From: Aminobacter sp. AP02
Lineage (GTDB): Bacteria; Pseudomonadota; Alphaproteobacteria; Rhizobiales; Rhizobiaceae
Length of the DNA stretch: 64,000 bases
Direction of reading: 5' to 3'
Assembly (NCBI RefSeq): GCF_003148805.1
Contig: NZ_QGGX01000001.1
Span: 1-64,000, forward strand
Part shown: piece by piece, positions 25,702 through 33,620 of the stretch
Layout: each line of letters begins with the position of its first letter
Position numbering within the stretch: the stretch's first letter is position 1
Notes under the pieces: generated by a model
What the model saw: only the letters and a program-made list of their open reading frames with translations
Told to the model about the DNA's origin: nothing
Databases searched by the model: none
Translations under genes and position numbers: made by a program

Positions 25702-26637
25702 TTATGCCCAGATTGAATGCGCTGCCGAAAAGAGGCCACGCCGCACGGCGTCATCGGCATCGATATGCCTGACGTTCAGGCCGACGCGCTGGAGCGCCGC
25801 TTTGTAGAGACCGACGATGGCGCCGGATGCGACCAGGGTGACGTCCGCATAGTCAGGGAAGTTCTGCCTGGCAGCCAGTGCCTCCGCCCCGATCAGCAGG
25901 CCGGAAAGATGCGCAGCCCCCTCTGACTTGGTCTCGAAATTCAGCAGCTGTGCAGCACGCACGCAAAAGAGCCTGCTCACGCTAAGCGACAAGTCGCTGG
26001 CCGCCTTGTCCAGCGCTTTGACAAAGGCCGGTGCATCAGCTCCGAACGGGATGTCGCCGTCCATCGCGAAGGCCAGCGTGGAGTGTTTGCTGAACAGGCT
26101 GAAAAGTTCACCGGTCATAAAGGTGGCGAACCGTCTCACCCATCCGTCTTCGAGTACCACCCATTTGCTGTGGGTGCCGGGCATGCACACCAGTTGTCGC
26201 GCGGCCATGTCGCCCAGGCCCAGCAACTGGGTTTCCTCGCCGCGCATCACTTCTGGCGCCAGCGGATCACGCTGGGCGATGCCGGGAAGGATGCGGATGT
26301 CGGCAAAACCGTTCGGCACGCCGACGGCACAAGCCGCGAAATCGGCGAGGCGCGTCGGCGCGTCGACATAAGGCGCCTCGACCCAACCCTGACGCGCTCC
26401 TGCCATGCCGCAGATCAGGATAGGCAGGTCCACCGGCGCATCCATTGCGGCGAGGTGCGCGCGCAACACCGGTTCGAAACCAGACGTCGCGCAATGCGTC
26501 ATGCCTTCGCGACCGCGGCTTTCGGCCAGCACGCGACCATCGCGCGCCATGAGCCAGGCGCGGAAGCTTGTGGTACCCCAGTCCACGATCACGCAGCAGG
26601 CTTCTTGTGATGTGTTCAAGGTCGAGCCTCTTGGCAT
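25702..26637 (-). CDS. dgoK: 2-dehydro-3-deoxygalactonokinase
   Basis: The 311-residue enzyme phosphorylates 2-keto-3-deoxygalactonate at C6 using ATP. It has the DgoK pattern VIVDWGTTSFRAWLMARDGR (phosphate loop), PILICGMAGARQGWVEAPYV, RILPGIAQRDPLAPEVMRGE and VCMPGTHSKWVVLEDGWVRR. Sugar-kinase-type motifs close the C-terminus (LVASGAIVGLYKAALQRVGL). It precedes dgoA and follows the TRAP permease genes by 25 nt, so all five genes 29559 to 25050 could be one operon for uptake and use of a sugar acid. Confidence 0.93.
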   Translation of the reverse strand: MPRGSTLNTSQEACCVIVDWGTTSFRAWLMARDGRVLAESRGREGMTHCATSGFEPVLRAHLAAMDAPVDLPILICGMAGARQGWVEAPYVDAPTRLADFAACAVGVPNGFADIRILPGIAQRDPLAPEVMRGEETQLLGLGDMAARQLVCMPGTHSKWVVLEDGWVRRFATFMTGELFSLFSKHSTLAFAMDGDIPFGADAPAFVKALDKAASDLSLSVSRLFCVRAAQLLNFETKSEGAAHLSGLLIGAEALAARQNFPDYADVTLVASGAIVGLYKAALQRVGLNVRHIDADDAVRRGLFSAAHSIWA

Positions 26638-26662
26638 GACTTCGGAGGACGCGTGGTGGCCA

Positions 26663-27943
26663 TCATTGGGTCATCCAGCGCAGCGGCGCCATCACCAGCT
26701 CCGGGAACAAGACGAGCAGGAACAGCACAAAGGTTTCGGCCAAAAGGAATGGCCAGATGCCCTTCATCAAATTGCCCATCCGCATCTGCCCGACGCCGCA
26801 CACCACGTTGAGCACGGTGCCGACCGGTGGCGTGATCAGGCCGATGGCATTGTTCATGATGAACAGTACGCCGAAATAGACGGGATCGATGCCCGCCTGC
26901 TTGAGCACCGGCACCAGCACCGGGGTCAGGATCAGGATGGTGGGGGCAAAGTCGAGCGCGGAGCCGACGATCAATACCAGGACCATCAGCACCAGGATGA
27001 GCAACGTCTTGTTATCCATGATTGGCTGGAGCAGTTCGACCATCTGTGCCGGCATATTGGCAGCCGCGATCAGCCAAGCCGAGACGGAAGCTGCGGCGAC
27101 GAGGAACATCACAACCGCGGTGGTCTTGGCGGCATTGAGCATCAGGTCGTAGAGCTGGCTGAATTTCAGTTCGCGATTGATGAAGAGCCCGACGATCAGG
27201 GAATAGGCTGCAGCAACGACCGCGGCCTCTGTCGGTGTGAAGAAGCCGAACTTCAGGCCGCCGATGATGATCACCGGCAGCATTAGGCCCCAGAAGCTCT
27301 CGATGGTCAGTCGAAGCCGCTCGCCCATTGGCTGCTTTGGAGCTACCTCGATCTTGTCTTTTCGCGCGACGAACATCCACGTCAGCATCAGCGACGTCCC
27401 CATCAGGATGCCGGGCACGATACCTGCGATGAAAAGCTTGGTGATCGAGACCTGGGCGGCAACGCCATACAGGATCATGCCGATCGACGGGGGGATGATG
27501 GGCGCGATGATGCCGCCGGCGGCAATCAGTCCACCCGAGCGATATGGATTGTAGCCGGCCTGCCGCATCATCGGCAAAAGCACGGCGGCAAGCGCCGCGG
27601 TATCGGCTACCGCCGAGCCAGACAGCGAAGCCATGACGACCGCGGCGCCAATCGCCACGAAGCCGAGGCCGCCGCGCAGATGGCCGACCCAGGCCATCGC
27701 CATGTGGATGATGCGCCGGGTGATACCGCCGGCGTTCATGAACTCGCCCGCCAGCATGAAAAACGGCACGGCGAGAAGCGGAAAGCTGTTGGCGCCATCC
27801 CACATGTTTTGCACGACGATCTGCGGATCGGTCATGCCCATGTGGAACATCAGGGCAAGGCCCGAGACGATCAGGGCCATGGCGACCGGCATGCCGATCG
27901 CCATCGCCGCCAGCAGCGAGATGACGAAAATCAGGATGGTCAT
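26663..27943 (-). CDS. TRAP transporter large permease (DctM type)
   Basis: The 426-residue polytopic membrane protein begins MTILIFVISLLAAMAIGMPV and has about twelve hydrophobic segments. DctM landmarks include VPFFMLAGEFMNAGGITRRI, SLSGSAVADTAALAAVLLPM, GGIIAPIIPPSIGMILYGVA and FIMNNAIGLITPPVGTVLNV. It is the sodium-coupled transport subunit of a tripartite system. It overlaps the small-permease gene by four bases. Galactonate or a related sugar acid is the likely cargo because dgoK and dgoA follow. Confidence 0.93.
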   Translation of the reverse strand: MTILIFVISLLAAMAIGMPVAMALIVSGLALMFHMGMTDPQIVVQNMWDGANSFPLLAVPFFMLAGEFMNAGGITRRIIHMAMAWVGHLRGGLGFVAIGAAVVMASLSGSAVADTAALAAVLLPMMRQAGYNPYRSGGLIAAGGIIAPIIPPSIGMILYGVAAQVSITKLFIAGIVPGILMGTSLMLTWMFVARKDKIEVAPKQPMGERLRLTIESFWGLMLPVIIIGGLKFGFFTPTEAAVVAAAYSLIVGLFINRELKFSQLYDLMLNAAKTTAVVMFLVAAASVSAWLIAAANMPAQMVELLQPIMDNKTLLILVLMVLVLIVGSALDFAPTILILTPVLVPVLKQAGIDPVYFGVLFIMNNAIGLITPPVGTVLNVVCGVGQMRMGNLMKGIWPFLLAETFVLFLLVLFPELVMAPLRWMTQ

Positions 27944-28482
27944 TTGCGCGCCGCCTCAACGCTGGAATCGACTTCGTGCATGCCCTCTTCCTCGACCTGG
28001 ATGAGTTCGTCGTCGCGGACCTTGCCGCGCGCGAGCCGAACCAGATTGTGGAGGCACAGTGCCGCCATCAGCGCACCGGTGAAGTAGGTGACGCCATAGA
28101 CCCAGCTCATCGGCAGCTGCATGACGGTGGAAACAGTGGTCGCGTTGATCTCGTGCTGCATGAAGGTGCCAACGAAGATGTAGACGCTGCACACGAAGAT
28201 CAGGATCTGGGAAATCATCCAGCACAGCCGCCGCCATCTGACGGGGAGGGCGAGCACGACGGTATCGACGCCAAGATGCCGGTTTTCGCGCATCGCCACC
28301 ACGGCACCGATGAAGGTAAGCCAGATGAACAGGAAGCGCGGCAGCTCCTCGGAGACGTCGATGCCTGTATTGAAGCCAGCACGCAAAATGACGTTGCCGA
28401 GCACCATCACGAACATGCTGGCCAGGCAGATCACCATGACGGCTTCAAGCAGTTGAAAAAATCTGTCTACGAGACGCGGCAC
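27940..28482 (-). CDS. TRAP transporter small permease (DctQ type)
   Basis: The protein of about 180 residues has four membrane segments (VMVICLASMFVMVLGNVIL, FLFIWLTFIGAVVAMRENRH, ILIFVCSVYIFVGTFM and YGVTYFTGALMAALCL). ENRHLGVDTVV is a DctQ signature. I place the start at GTG 28482 because AGGAG lies about nine bases upstream. The longer in-frame ATG at 28542 would begin inside the intercistronic hairpin. The acidic tail (EEEGMHEVDSSVEAARK) is variable in the family. Confidence 0.88.
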   Translation of the reverse strand: MPRLVDRFFQLLEAVMVICLASMFVMVLGNVILRAGFNTGIDVSEELPRFLFIWLTFIGAVVAMRENRHLGVDTVVLALPVRWRRLCWMISQILIFVCSVYIFVGTFMQHEINATTVSTVMQLPMSWVYGVTYFTGALMAALCLHNLVRLARGKVRDDELIQVEEEGMHEVDSSVEAARK

Positions 28483-28514
28483 AGCTCGGATCTCCTGGGG
28501 TTTTCGACACGAAG

Positions 28515-28542
28515 ATGCCGCGGACGTCTCCGTCCGCGGCAT
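28515..28542 (-). other. dctP-dctQ intercistronic hairpin
   Basis: A perfect 12-bp stem (atgccgcggacg at 28515-28526, its complement at 28531-28542) with a 4-nt loop lies between the binding-protein gene and the small permease. No T-tract follows in the direction of transcription. It probably sets a higher level of binding protein than membrane subunits. Confidence 0.7.
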
Positions 28543-28557
28543 AGGTCAGAGTGCGGT

Positions 28558-29559
28558 TTAGTTGGCAGCCTTGCGCGCCGCTTCGATCGCGACTGTGAAT
28601 TCCTGGACGAAGTCGGCGCCGACCGAGGCGGTGTATTTCTCGACCACAGGCTTGACCATTTCACGCATCTTGGCGAGCTCGGCTTCCGGCATCGTGTCGA
28701 TCTCGATTCCAGTTTCCTTGAGCTGATCGGTGATCTTGCCGTCGTTTTCGGCGATCAGCTTGGCCTGGTAGGCGGATGCGTCTGCGGCAGCCGTCATGAC
28801 AGCGTTTCGGTCAGCTTCCGGCAGGGCGTCGAACCAGGTCTTCGAAGCCACGATCGCGACCGGCGAATAGACATGGTTGGTCAGCGTGATGTATTTCTGC
28901 ACTTCGTAAATGCGGTTGGCGTAGATGTGGGCCAGCGGGTTCTCCTGGCCGTCCAGCGCCTTGGTCTCGAGCGCCGAGAACACTTCCGAGAACGACATCG
29001 TCACGGCATTGGCGCCGAGCGTTTTCCAGGTGTCGAGCGCGACTGGGTTCTGCATCACGCGCAGCTTAAGGCCGGAGATGTCGTCCACCGATTTGATCGG
29101 CTTGACACTGTTGGTCAGGTTACGGAAGCCGAATTCGCTCCAGGCAAGACCGGTCAGTCCGATCTCGGACATGCGGTCGAGCATCTTGCGGCCTACCGGC
29201 CCGTTCAGCACGGCGCTGGCTTCCTCGCGATTGGCGAACATGAACGGGAAGTCGAAGATCTGGACTTCCTTGATCTTGCCCGAGAGCGGGGCGACGCCGC
29301 CAACATAGAGCTCAAGCGTGCCGCTCTGGGTGGCCTGCAGCATCTTGTCGTCGCCGCCAAGGATGCCACCGTCGAAGACCTGGATCTCGACGCGGTTCTC
29401 GGTCGCCTTGGCGACGTCTTCAGCAAACTTCTTCATGGCCACGGCTTGCGGATGCTCGGCCGGCATGCCGTGCCCGAGACGGGCAGCTGTCGCGGGGGCC
29501 ACAAGACTTGCCAGGCCGGCGGCTGCCGCCAATGTGAGTGCGAGCGTTTTGAGACGCAT
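28558..29559 (-). CDS. TRAP transporter solute-binding protein (DctP type)
   Basis: The 333-residue exported protein has a signal peptide (MRLKTLALTLAAAAGLASLV, ending about ATAA). The DctP fold follows: LGHGMPAEHPQAVAMKKFAE, GGDDKMLQATQSGTLELYVG and FGFRNLTNSVKPIKSVDDIS. The ligand-pinning Arg is in LKLRVMQNPVALDTWKTLGA, and SEVFSALETKALDGQENPLA is conserved. Such proteins bind carboxylates, including sugar acids. The start is ATG 29559 with GAGAGGAG upstream. It is the first gene of the TRAP-dgoKA unit. Confidence 0.93.
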   Translation of the reverse strand: MRLKTLALTLAAAAGLASLVAPATAARLGHGMPAEHPQAVAMKKFAEDVAKATENRVEIQVFDGGILGGDDKMLQATQSGTLELYVGGVAPLSGKIKEVQIFDFPFMFANREEASAVLNGPVGRKMLDRMSEIGLTGLAWSEFGFRNLTNSVKPIKSVDDISGLKLRVMQNPVALDTWKTLGANAVTMSFSEVFSALETKALDGQENPLAHIYANRIYEVQKYITLTNHVYSPVAIVASKTWFDALPEADRNAVMTAAADASAYQAKLIAENDGKITDQLKETGIEIDTMPEAELAKMREMVKPVVEKYTASVGADFVQEFTVAIEAARKAAN

Positions 29560-30032
29560 GGAAAACTCCTCTCTCTCTTCAGGTTCTTGTCGTGGGGGCT
29601 GTGAGCGGGGCGATGGCGTTGCGTATTGAGCCATTCCCGATTGGGTCAATTCGATGGGTATGTGCGAGTCCGCTTTGAGGCGCGCGACCGTGTGCCGCGG
29701 ACCACCTTGGGTGCCTGCCGGAAGGGGCGACCGAGCAATGGGCTACTCCACGAAACAAACTTGGCCACACGCCCTCCCAGGCAAAAGTTGCATGCTCTTG
29801 ACGCTCCAATAACTCCGATTATAAGAGAAAACAAGACTGAATGCCGAGTGACTTTGGGGAACCGAAAACGGCAGGCACGCGCCGGTTCGAGCATTGCATC
29901 CGTCGCCAAAGGGAAGCGTTCGGCGCAAGCCGGCGCGTTCGCGTGACATGGTTGGGTCATACGAATGGCCGACCTCAGGCGCACAACCAATTCGTGTCGC
30001 AAGACACTGGACAACAACGGGATAGACAAGAC
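29560..30032. promoter_or_regulatory. Divergent promoter region between TRAP and dehydratase operons
   Basis: These 473 bp separate two divergent operons. Frames here extend into the dehydratase frame from 29841, but the extra residues lack dehydratase homology. I see an AT-richer patch at about 29810-29840 (ataagagaaaacaagactgaa) and no convincing symmetric operator. Confidence 0.4.
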
Positions 30033-31748
30033 GTGACACGGAAATTGCGTTCGCAGGCCTGGTTCGGGGGCTTCGGCAAGGATGCCTTCATTCACCGCAG
30101 CTGGATGAAGAACAACGGCCTGCCCGACGATGCCTTCGACGGTCGCCCGGTGATCGGAATCTGCAATACCTTCTCCGAGTTCACTCCATGCAATGCGCAT
30201 TTTCGCGGACTGGTCGAGCATGTGAAGGCCGGCATCCTCGAGGCAGGTGGCTTGCCGCTCGAATTTCCCGTCTTCTCCTGTGGTGAATCGAACCTGCGTC
30301 CTACTGCGATGCTGTTCCGCAATCTCGCTTCGATGGATGTCGAAGAAGCAATCCGCGGCAACCCGATGGACGGCGTGGTCCTGATGGCCGGTTGCGACAA
30401 GACCACGCCGTCACTGGTCATGGGCGCTGCGTCCTGCGACGTGCCGGCGATCGTCGTGTCGGGCGGGCCGATGCTGAACGGTCGCTTCCGAGGCAAGCCG
30501 ATTGGCTCGGGCACCGACGTCTGGAAATTCTCCGAGGACGTGCGCGCCGGCGTGATGACCGAACAGGAGTTTGCCGCCGCCGAAAGCGCCATGTCGCGCT
30601 CTCCCGGTCATTGCATGACCATGGGTACGGCTTCGACAATGGCGTCGATGGTCGAGTCGCTTGGCCTGGCGTTGCCCGGCAATGCGGCCTATCCGGCGGT
30701 CGATGCCCACCGCGCGCGCCTTGCCCGCCTCTCCGGCCGACGCATCGTCGAGATGGTCAAGGAAGATTTGCGCCTGTCGGCCATACTCACGCGAAAGGCG
30801 TTCGCCAACGCGATCCGCATCAATGGTGCGATTGGCGGTTCGACAAACGCGGTCGTGCATCTGCTTGCCATCGCCGGCCGCACTGGCATCGAGCTTTCAC
30901 TCGACGACTGGGACCTCTTCGGCCGCGATATCCCGACCATCCTCAACCTGATGCCGTCGGGCAAGTTCCTGATGGAGGAGTTCTGCTACGCCGGAGGCCT
31001 GCCGGCGGTGATGAAGGAAATCGCAGACCTGCTTGACCTCGACGCCCTGACGGTGACCGGCAAGACGGTAGGCGACAACATAGCATCCGCCGAGAATTTC
31101 AACGACGAGGTGATCCTGCCCCGCAACAAGGCGCTGACCCAGCAGGGCGGAATTGCGGTTCTGCGCGGCAACCTCGCGCCGAACGGCGCGATCCTGAAGC
31201 CGTCCGCCGCGTCCCCGGAGCTCATGAGTCACCGTGGCCGCGCAGTGGTGTTCGAAAACATCGAGCACTACAAGGCGCGGGTCGACGATCCGGCCCTCGA
31301 CATCGACGAAACCTGCGTCATGGTGCTCAAGAACTGCGGCCCCAAGGGTTATCCCGGCATGGCCGAGGTCGGCAACATGGCGCTGCCGCAAAAGCTCTTG
31401 GCAAAGGGCGTGCGCGACATGGTCCGCATCTCGGATGCGCGCATGTCGGGCACCGCGTTCGGTACCGTCGTGCTGCATGCGGCACCCGAAGCGGCCGTTG
31501 GAGGCCCGCTCGCGCTCGTCGAGGACGGCGACATGATCGAACTCCACGTCGAAAACCGCCGCCTGCATCTTGAGGTCAGCGACGAAGAACTTACGCGCCG
31601 CCGCGCGCGCTGGACCCCGCCGTCACAGGATATGCAGGGCGGTTATCAGAGCCTCTATGTCGAGCGCGTCATGCAGGCGGATCGAGGTGCCGACCTCGAC
31701 TTCCTGGTCGGCTGCCGTGGCCACGATGTGCCACGCGAAAGCCATTGA
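30033..31748 (+). CDS. IlvD/Edd-family sugar-acid dehydratase (L-arabinonate dehydratase-like)
   Basis: The 571-residue iron-sulfur dehydratase has the cluster cysteines in GICNTFSEFTPCNAH, MAGCDKTTPSLVMGAAS and GHCMTMGTASTMAS. Further family blocks are GNPMDGVVLMAGCDKT, RINGAIGGSTNAVVHLLA and ISDARMSGTAFGTVVLHAAP. MTRKLRSQAWFGG, then HRSWMKNNGLPDD, closely resembles L-arabinonate and related pentonate dehydratases. It should form a 2-keto-3-deoxy sugar acid. The start is GTG 30033; upstream in-frame sequence is not conserved. The lyase gene begins 11 nt later. D-galactonate or D-xylonate activity is also possible in this subfamily. Confidence 0.88.
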   Translation: MTRKLRSQAWFGGFGKDAFIHRSWMKNNGLPDDAFDGRPVIGICNTFSEFTPCNAHFRGLVEHVKAGILEAGGLPLEFPVFSCGESNLRPTAMLFRNLASMDVEEAIRGNPMDGVVLMAGCDKTTPSLVMGAASCDVPAIVVSGGPMLNGRFRGKPIGSGTDVWKFSEDVRAGVMTEQEFAAAESAMSRSPGHCMTMGTASTMASMVESLGLALPGNAAYPAVDAHRARLARLSGRRIVEMVKEDLRLSAILTRKAFANAIRINGAIGGSTNAVVHLLAIAGRTGIELSLDDWDLFGRDIPTILNLMPSGKFLMEEFCYAGGLPAVMKEIADLLDLDALTVTGKTVGDNIASAENFNDEVILPRNKALTQQGGIAVLRGNLAPNGAILKPSAASPELMSHRGRAVVFENIEHYKARVDDPALDIDETCVMVLKNCGPKGYPGMAEVGNMALPQKLLAKGVRDMVRISDARMSGTAFGTVVLHAAPEAAVGGPLALVEDGDMIELHVENRRLHLEVSDEELTRRRARWTPPSQDMQGGYQSLYVERVMQADRGADLDFLVGCRGHDVPRESH

Positions 31749-31759
31749 GGGAGAAGTCG

Positions 31760-32683
31760 ATGTCACGTTTTACTGTTGCCGACATGCATGGCATCCACGC
31801 CATTCTCTACGCGCTGTTCGATGATCAGGAGCGGCTCGATCGGGCGGCGATGCGCCGGCAGGTGGAGGTTTGCCTTGAGGTCGGCGTCCACGGCATGGCG
31901 GCACTCGGCCTTGCCACGGAAGTGTCGAAGCTCACGGATGCCGAGCGCCGGACGGTCATGGACTGGATCGCCGAGGACACCTGCGGAAAGGTGCCGCTGG
32001 CGCTCACCATCTTCGGCGCGTCGGTCGCCGAGCAGATCGCACAGGTGCGTCACGCCGAAAGCGTTGGTGCCGATTGGCTGATCCTGCAGCCGCCGATGGT
32101 CGGCCAGTATGGCGCGGCCGAATACATCCGCTTTTTCGGACGCGTGGCAGAAGCCACGGATCTTCCGGTCGCCATCCAGAACGCACCCGCTTTCATGGGC
32201 CGGGGGCTGAGTTCCACCGAAATCAGCGATCTCGTGCATCAGCACCCCAATATCCAGCTGGTAAAGGGCGAGGGTCCGGTGGTCGATATCGCCGGCCTGG
32301 TCGAGGCGACCGGCGGCAAGCTGCCTATCTTCAATGGCCGCGCCGGGCTCGAAATGCTCGACAATCTGCGTATCGGTTGCCGCGGGCTCATCCTGGCGCC
32401 GGACTGCATCGACTATGCGGTCGCGGCCTATGAAAGCTTCCGGGCCGGCGACGAGGACGGTGCGCTTGCGACCTATCGCCAGATGCTGCCGGCTGTCGTT
32501 TCCACCATGCAGGGATTGGAGAATCTGCTGTGCTACGGCAAGCGCCTGTTTGCACTGCGCAGCGGATTGGCTGTTCATGATCGCGGCCCGGCACTGCGCC
32601 CCAACGTCACGGGCCTTGCCATGATCGAGCGTTTTGCCGCCGATCTCGGACCGCTGGCGCGCAGGACGAAAGCCACGGCCTGA
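31760..32683 (+). CDS. DHDPS/NAL-family 2-keto-3-deoxy sugar-acid lyase or dehydratase
   Basis: The 307-residue class I lyase has a TIM-barrel layout. DMHGIHAILYALFDDQERLD opens the barrel, GVHGMAALGLATEVSKLTDA resembles the substrate loop, and the Schiff-base Lys is in NIQLVKGEGPVVDIA. It follows the dehydratase gene with GAGGGAG before ATG 31760. It likely processes 2-keto-3-deoxy-arabinonate or a similar acid, either as an aldolase (pyruvate plus an aldehyde) or as a second dehydratase on the way to 2-oxoglutarate semialdehyde. The sequence alone does not decide between these. Confidence 0.82.
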   Translation: MSRFTVADMHGIHAILYALFDDQERLDRAAMRRQVEVCLEVGVHGMAALGLATEVSKLTDAERRTVMDWIAEDTCGKVPLALTIFGASVAEQIAQVRHAESVGADWLILQPPMVGQYGAAEYIRFFGRVAEATDLPVAIQNAPAFMGRGLSSTEISDLVHQHPNIQLVKGEGPVVDIAGLVEATGGKLPIFNGRAGLEMLDNLRIGCRGLILAPDCIDYAVAAYESFRAGDEDGALATYRQMLPAVVSTMQGLENLLCYGKRLFALRSGLAVHDRGPALRPNVTGLAMIERFAADLGPLARRTKATA

Positions 32684-32822
32684 TCGAGCTGCCAAGTGTC
32701 GTCGCCCTGTGGATGCGGCCGGTTGAAATGCTGTCGAGGGTATGAATTATGACACGCACCGGTGATTTTGCCGGCGCACTACAGCAGGTATGTTGCGGCA
32801 CACAAGGTCGGGATCGGATTCG

Positions 32823-33524
32823 ATGACAAAGCCAAGGCCGATGCCAGAGCGAGGCTTGCCGGCCCAGATCGCCGCCGATATCGGCCGGCGCATCACCCGT
32901 GGCGACCTCAAGCCAGGGGACATTTTGCCCAAGGAACTGGAACTCCTTTCGAGCCTCCAGGTCAGCCGCACGACTTTGCGCGAGGCACTGAAGATTCTTT
33001 CGACCAAGGGCTTCATCGAGGCCAAGCCGCGCATGGGCACGCGCGTCCTGCCGGCGGACAGGTGGAACACGCTCGATCCCACTGTCTTGTCGTGGCAAGA
33101 CGACTCCGAAAGCAGCGAAACGCTTGCCGAAGAGTTGTTCGAGATACGCCTGTCCATCGAACCGATGGCGGCGGCCTTGGCTGCGCGCCGCTCGACTGCC
33201 GCCGACAGGGCGGGCATTCGCCGGGCGTTCGAGGCGATGTCACGCCGATATGATGATGAGCGGCAGTCGATCGAGGCCGATATCGCCTTCCATCTCCAGA
33301 TCATCCAGGCGGCGCATAACCGCTTCTTGCTTCCTGTCTCCTCGGTGATCCGTGCCGCATTGACTGTCAGTATCCCCAAGACACTGAGGACGTTCGGCAT
33401 CGAGCATTCACTCGACATGCACGAGGCCATCGCCATTGCTATCGAGAAGGGTGATGAAGAGGCTGCTGAAGAGGCCGCGCGCAAGCTGATCCAGGACACC
33501 TATCAACGAAACTTCCGGACCTGA
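32823..33524 (+). CDS. GntR/FadR-family transcriptional regulator
   Basis: The protein of about 233 residues has an N-terminal winged helix (LPAQIAADIGRRITRGDLKP, then SRTTLREALKILSTKGFIEA) followed by WNTLDPTVLSWQ, the junction shared with DgoR-like regulators. The helical FadR ligand domain has EIRLSIEPMAAALAARR and AFHLQIIQAAHNRFL. It is the last gene of the dehydratase-lyase unit and probably controls it in response to a sugar acid. The start ATG 32823 is preferred; ATG 32790 in the same frame is an alternative. Confidence 0.82.
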   Translation: MTKPRPMPERGLPAQIAADIGRRITRGDLKPGDILPKELELLSSLQVSRTTLREALKILSTKGFIEAKPRMGTRVLPADRWNTLDPTVLSWQDDSESSETLAEELFEIRLSIEPMAAALAARRSTAADRAGIRRAFEAMSRRYDDERQSIEADIAFHLQIIQAAHNRFLLPVSSVIRAALTVSIPKTLRTFGIEHSLDMHEAIAIAIEKGDEEAAEEAARKLIQDTYQRNFRT

Positions 33525-33561
33525 AGGCCGCCGCCATTGCATGCGTTGAGCTTGGATTACT

Positions 33562-33584
33562 TCCCCAGCAGGTACTGCCGGGGA
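33562..33584. terminator. Hairpin between convergent genes
   Basis: The halves tccccagcag and ctgccgggga form a stem of nine pairs with one mismatch and a 3-nt loop. It lies between the end of the GntR gene and the end of the convergent unknown gene. There is no T-run, so terminator function is plausible but unproven. Confidence 0.4.
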
Positions 33585-33620
33585 GGCGACGAGTATGGTT
33601 GCCAAGGGTTGATGAGCGTA

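Noticed and set aside
27976-29604. A 542-codon open frame on the plus strand opposite the TRAP genes
   Set aside because: It is the antisense shadow of dctQ and dctP; composition is His/Arg/Asp-rich with no family motifs, while the minus strand encodes clear TRAP proteins with start signals.
29841-30032. An N-terminal extension of 64 codons on the IlvD/Edd dehydratase
   Set aside because: The extension shows no dehydratase homology; family N-termini start at the MTRKLRS block, which begins at GTG 30033.
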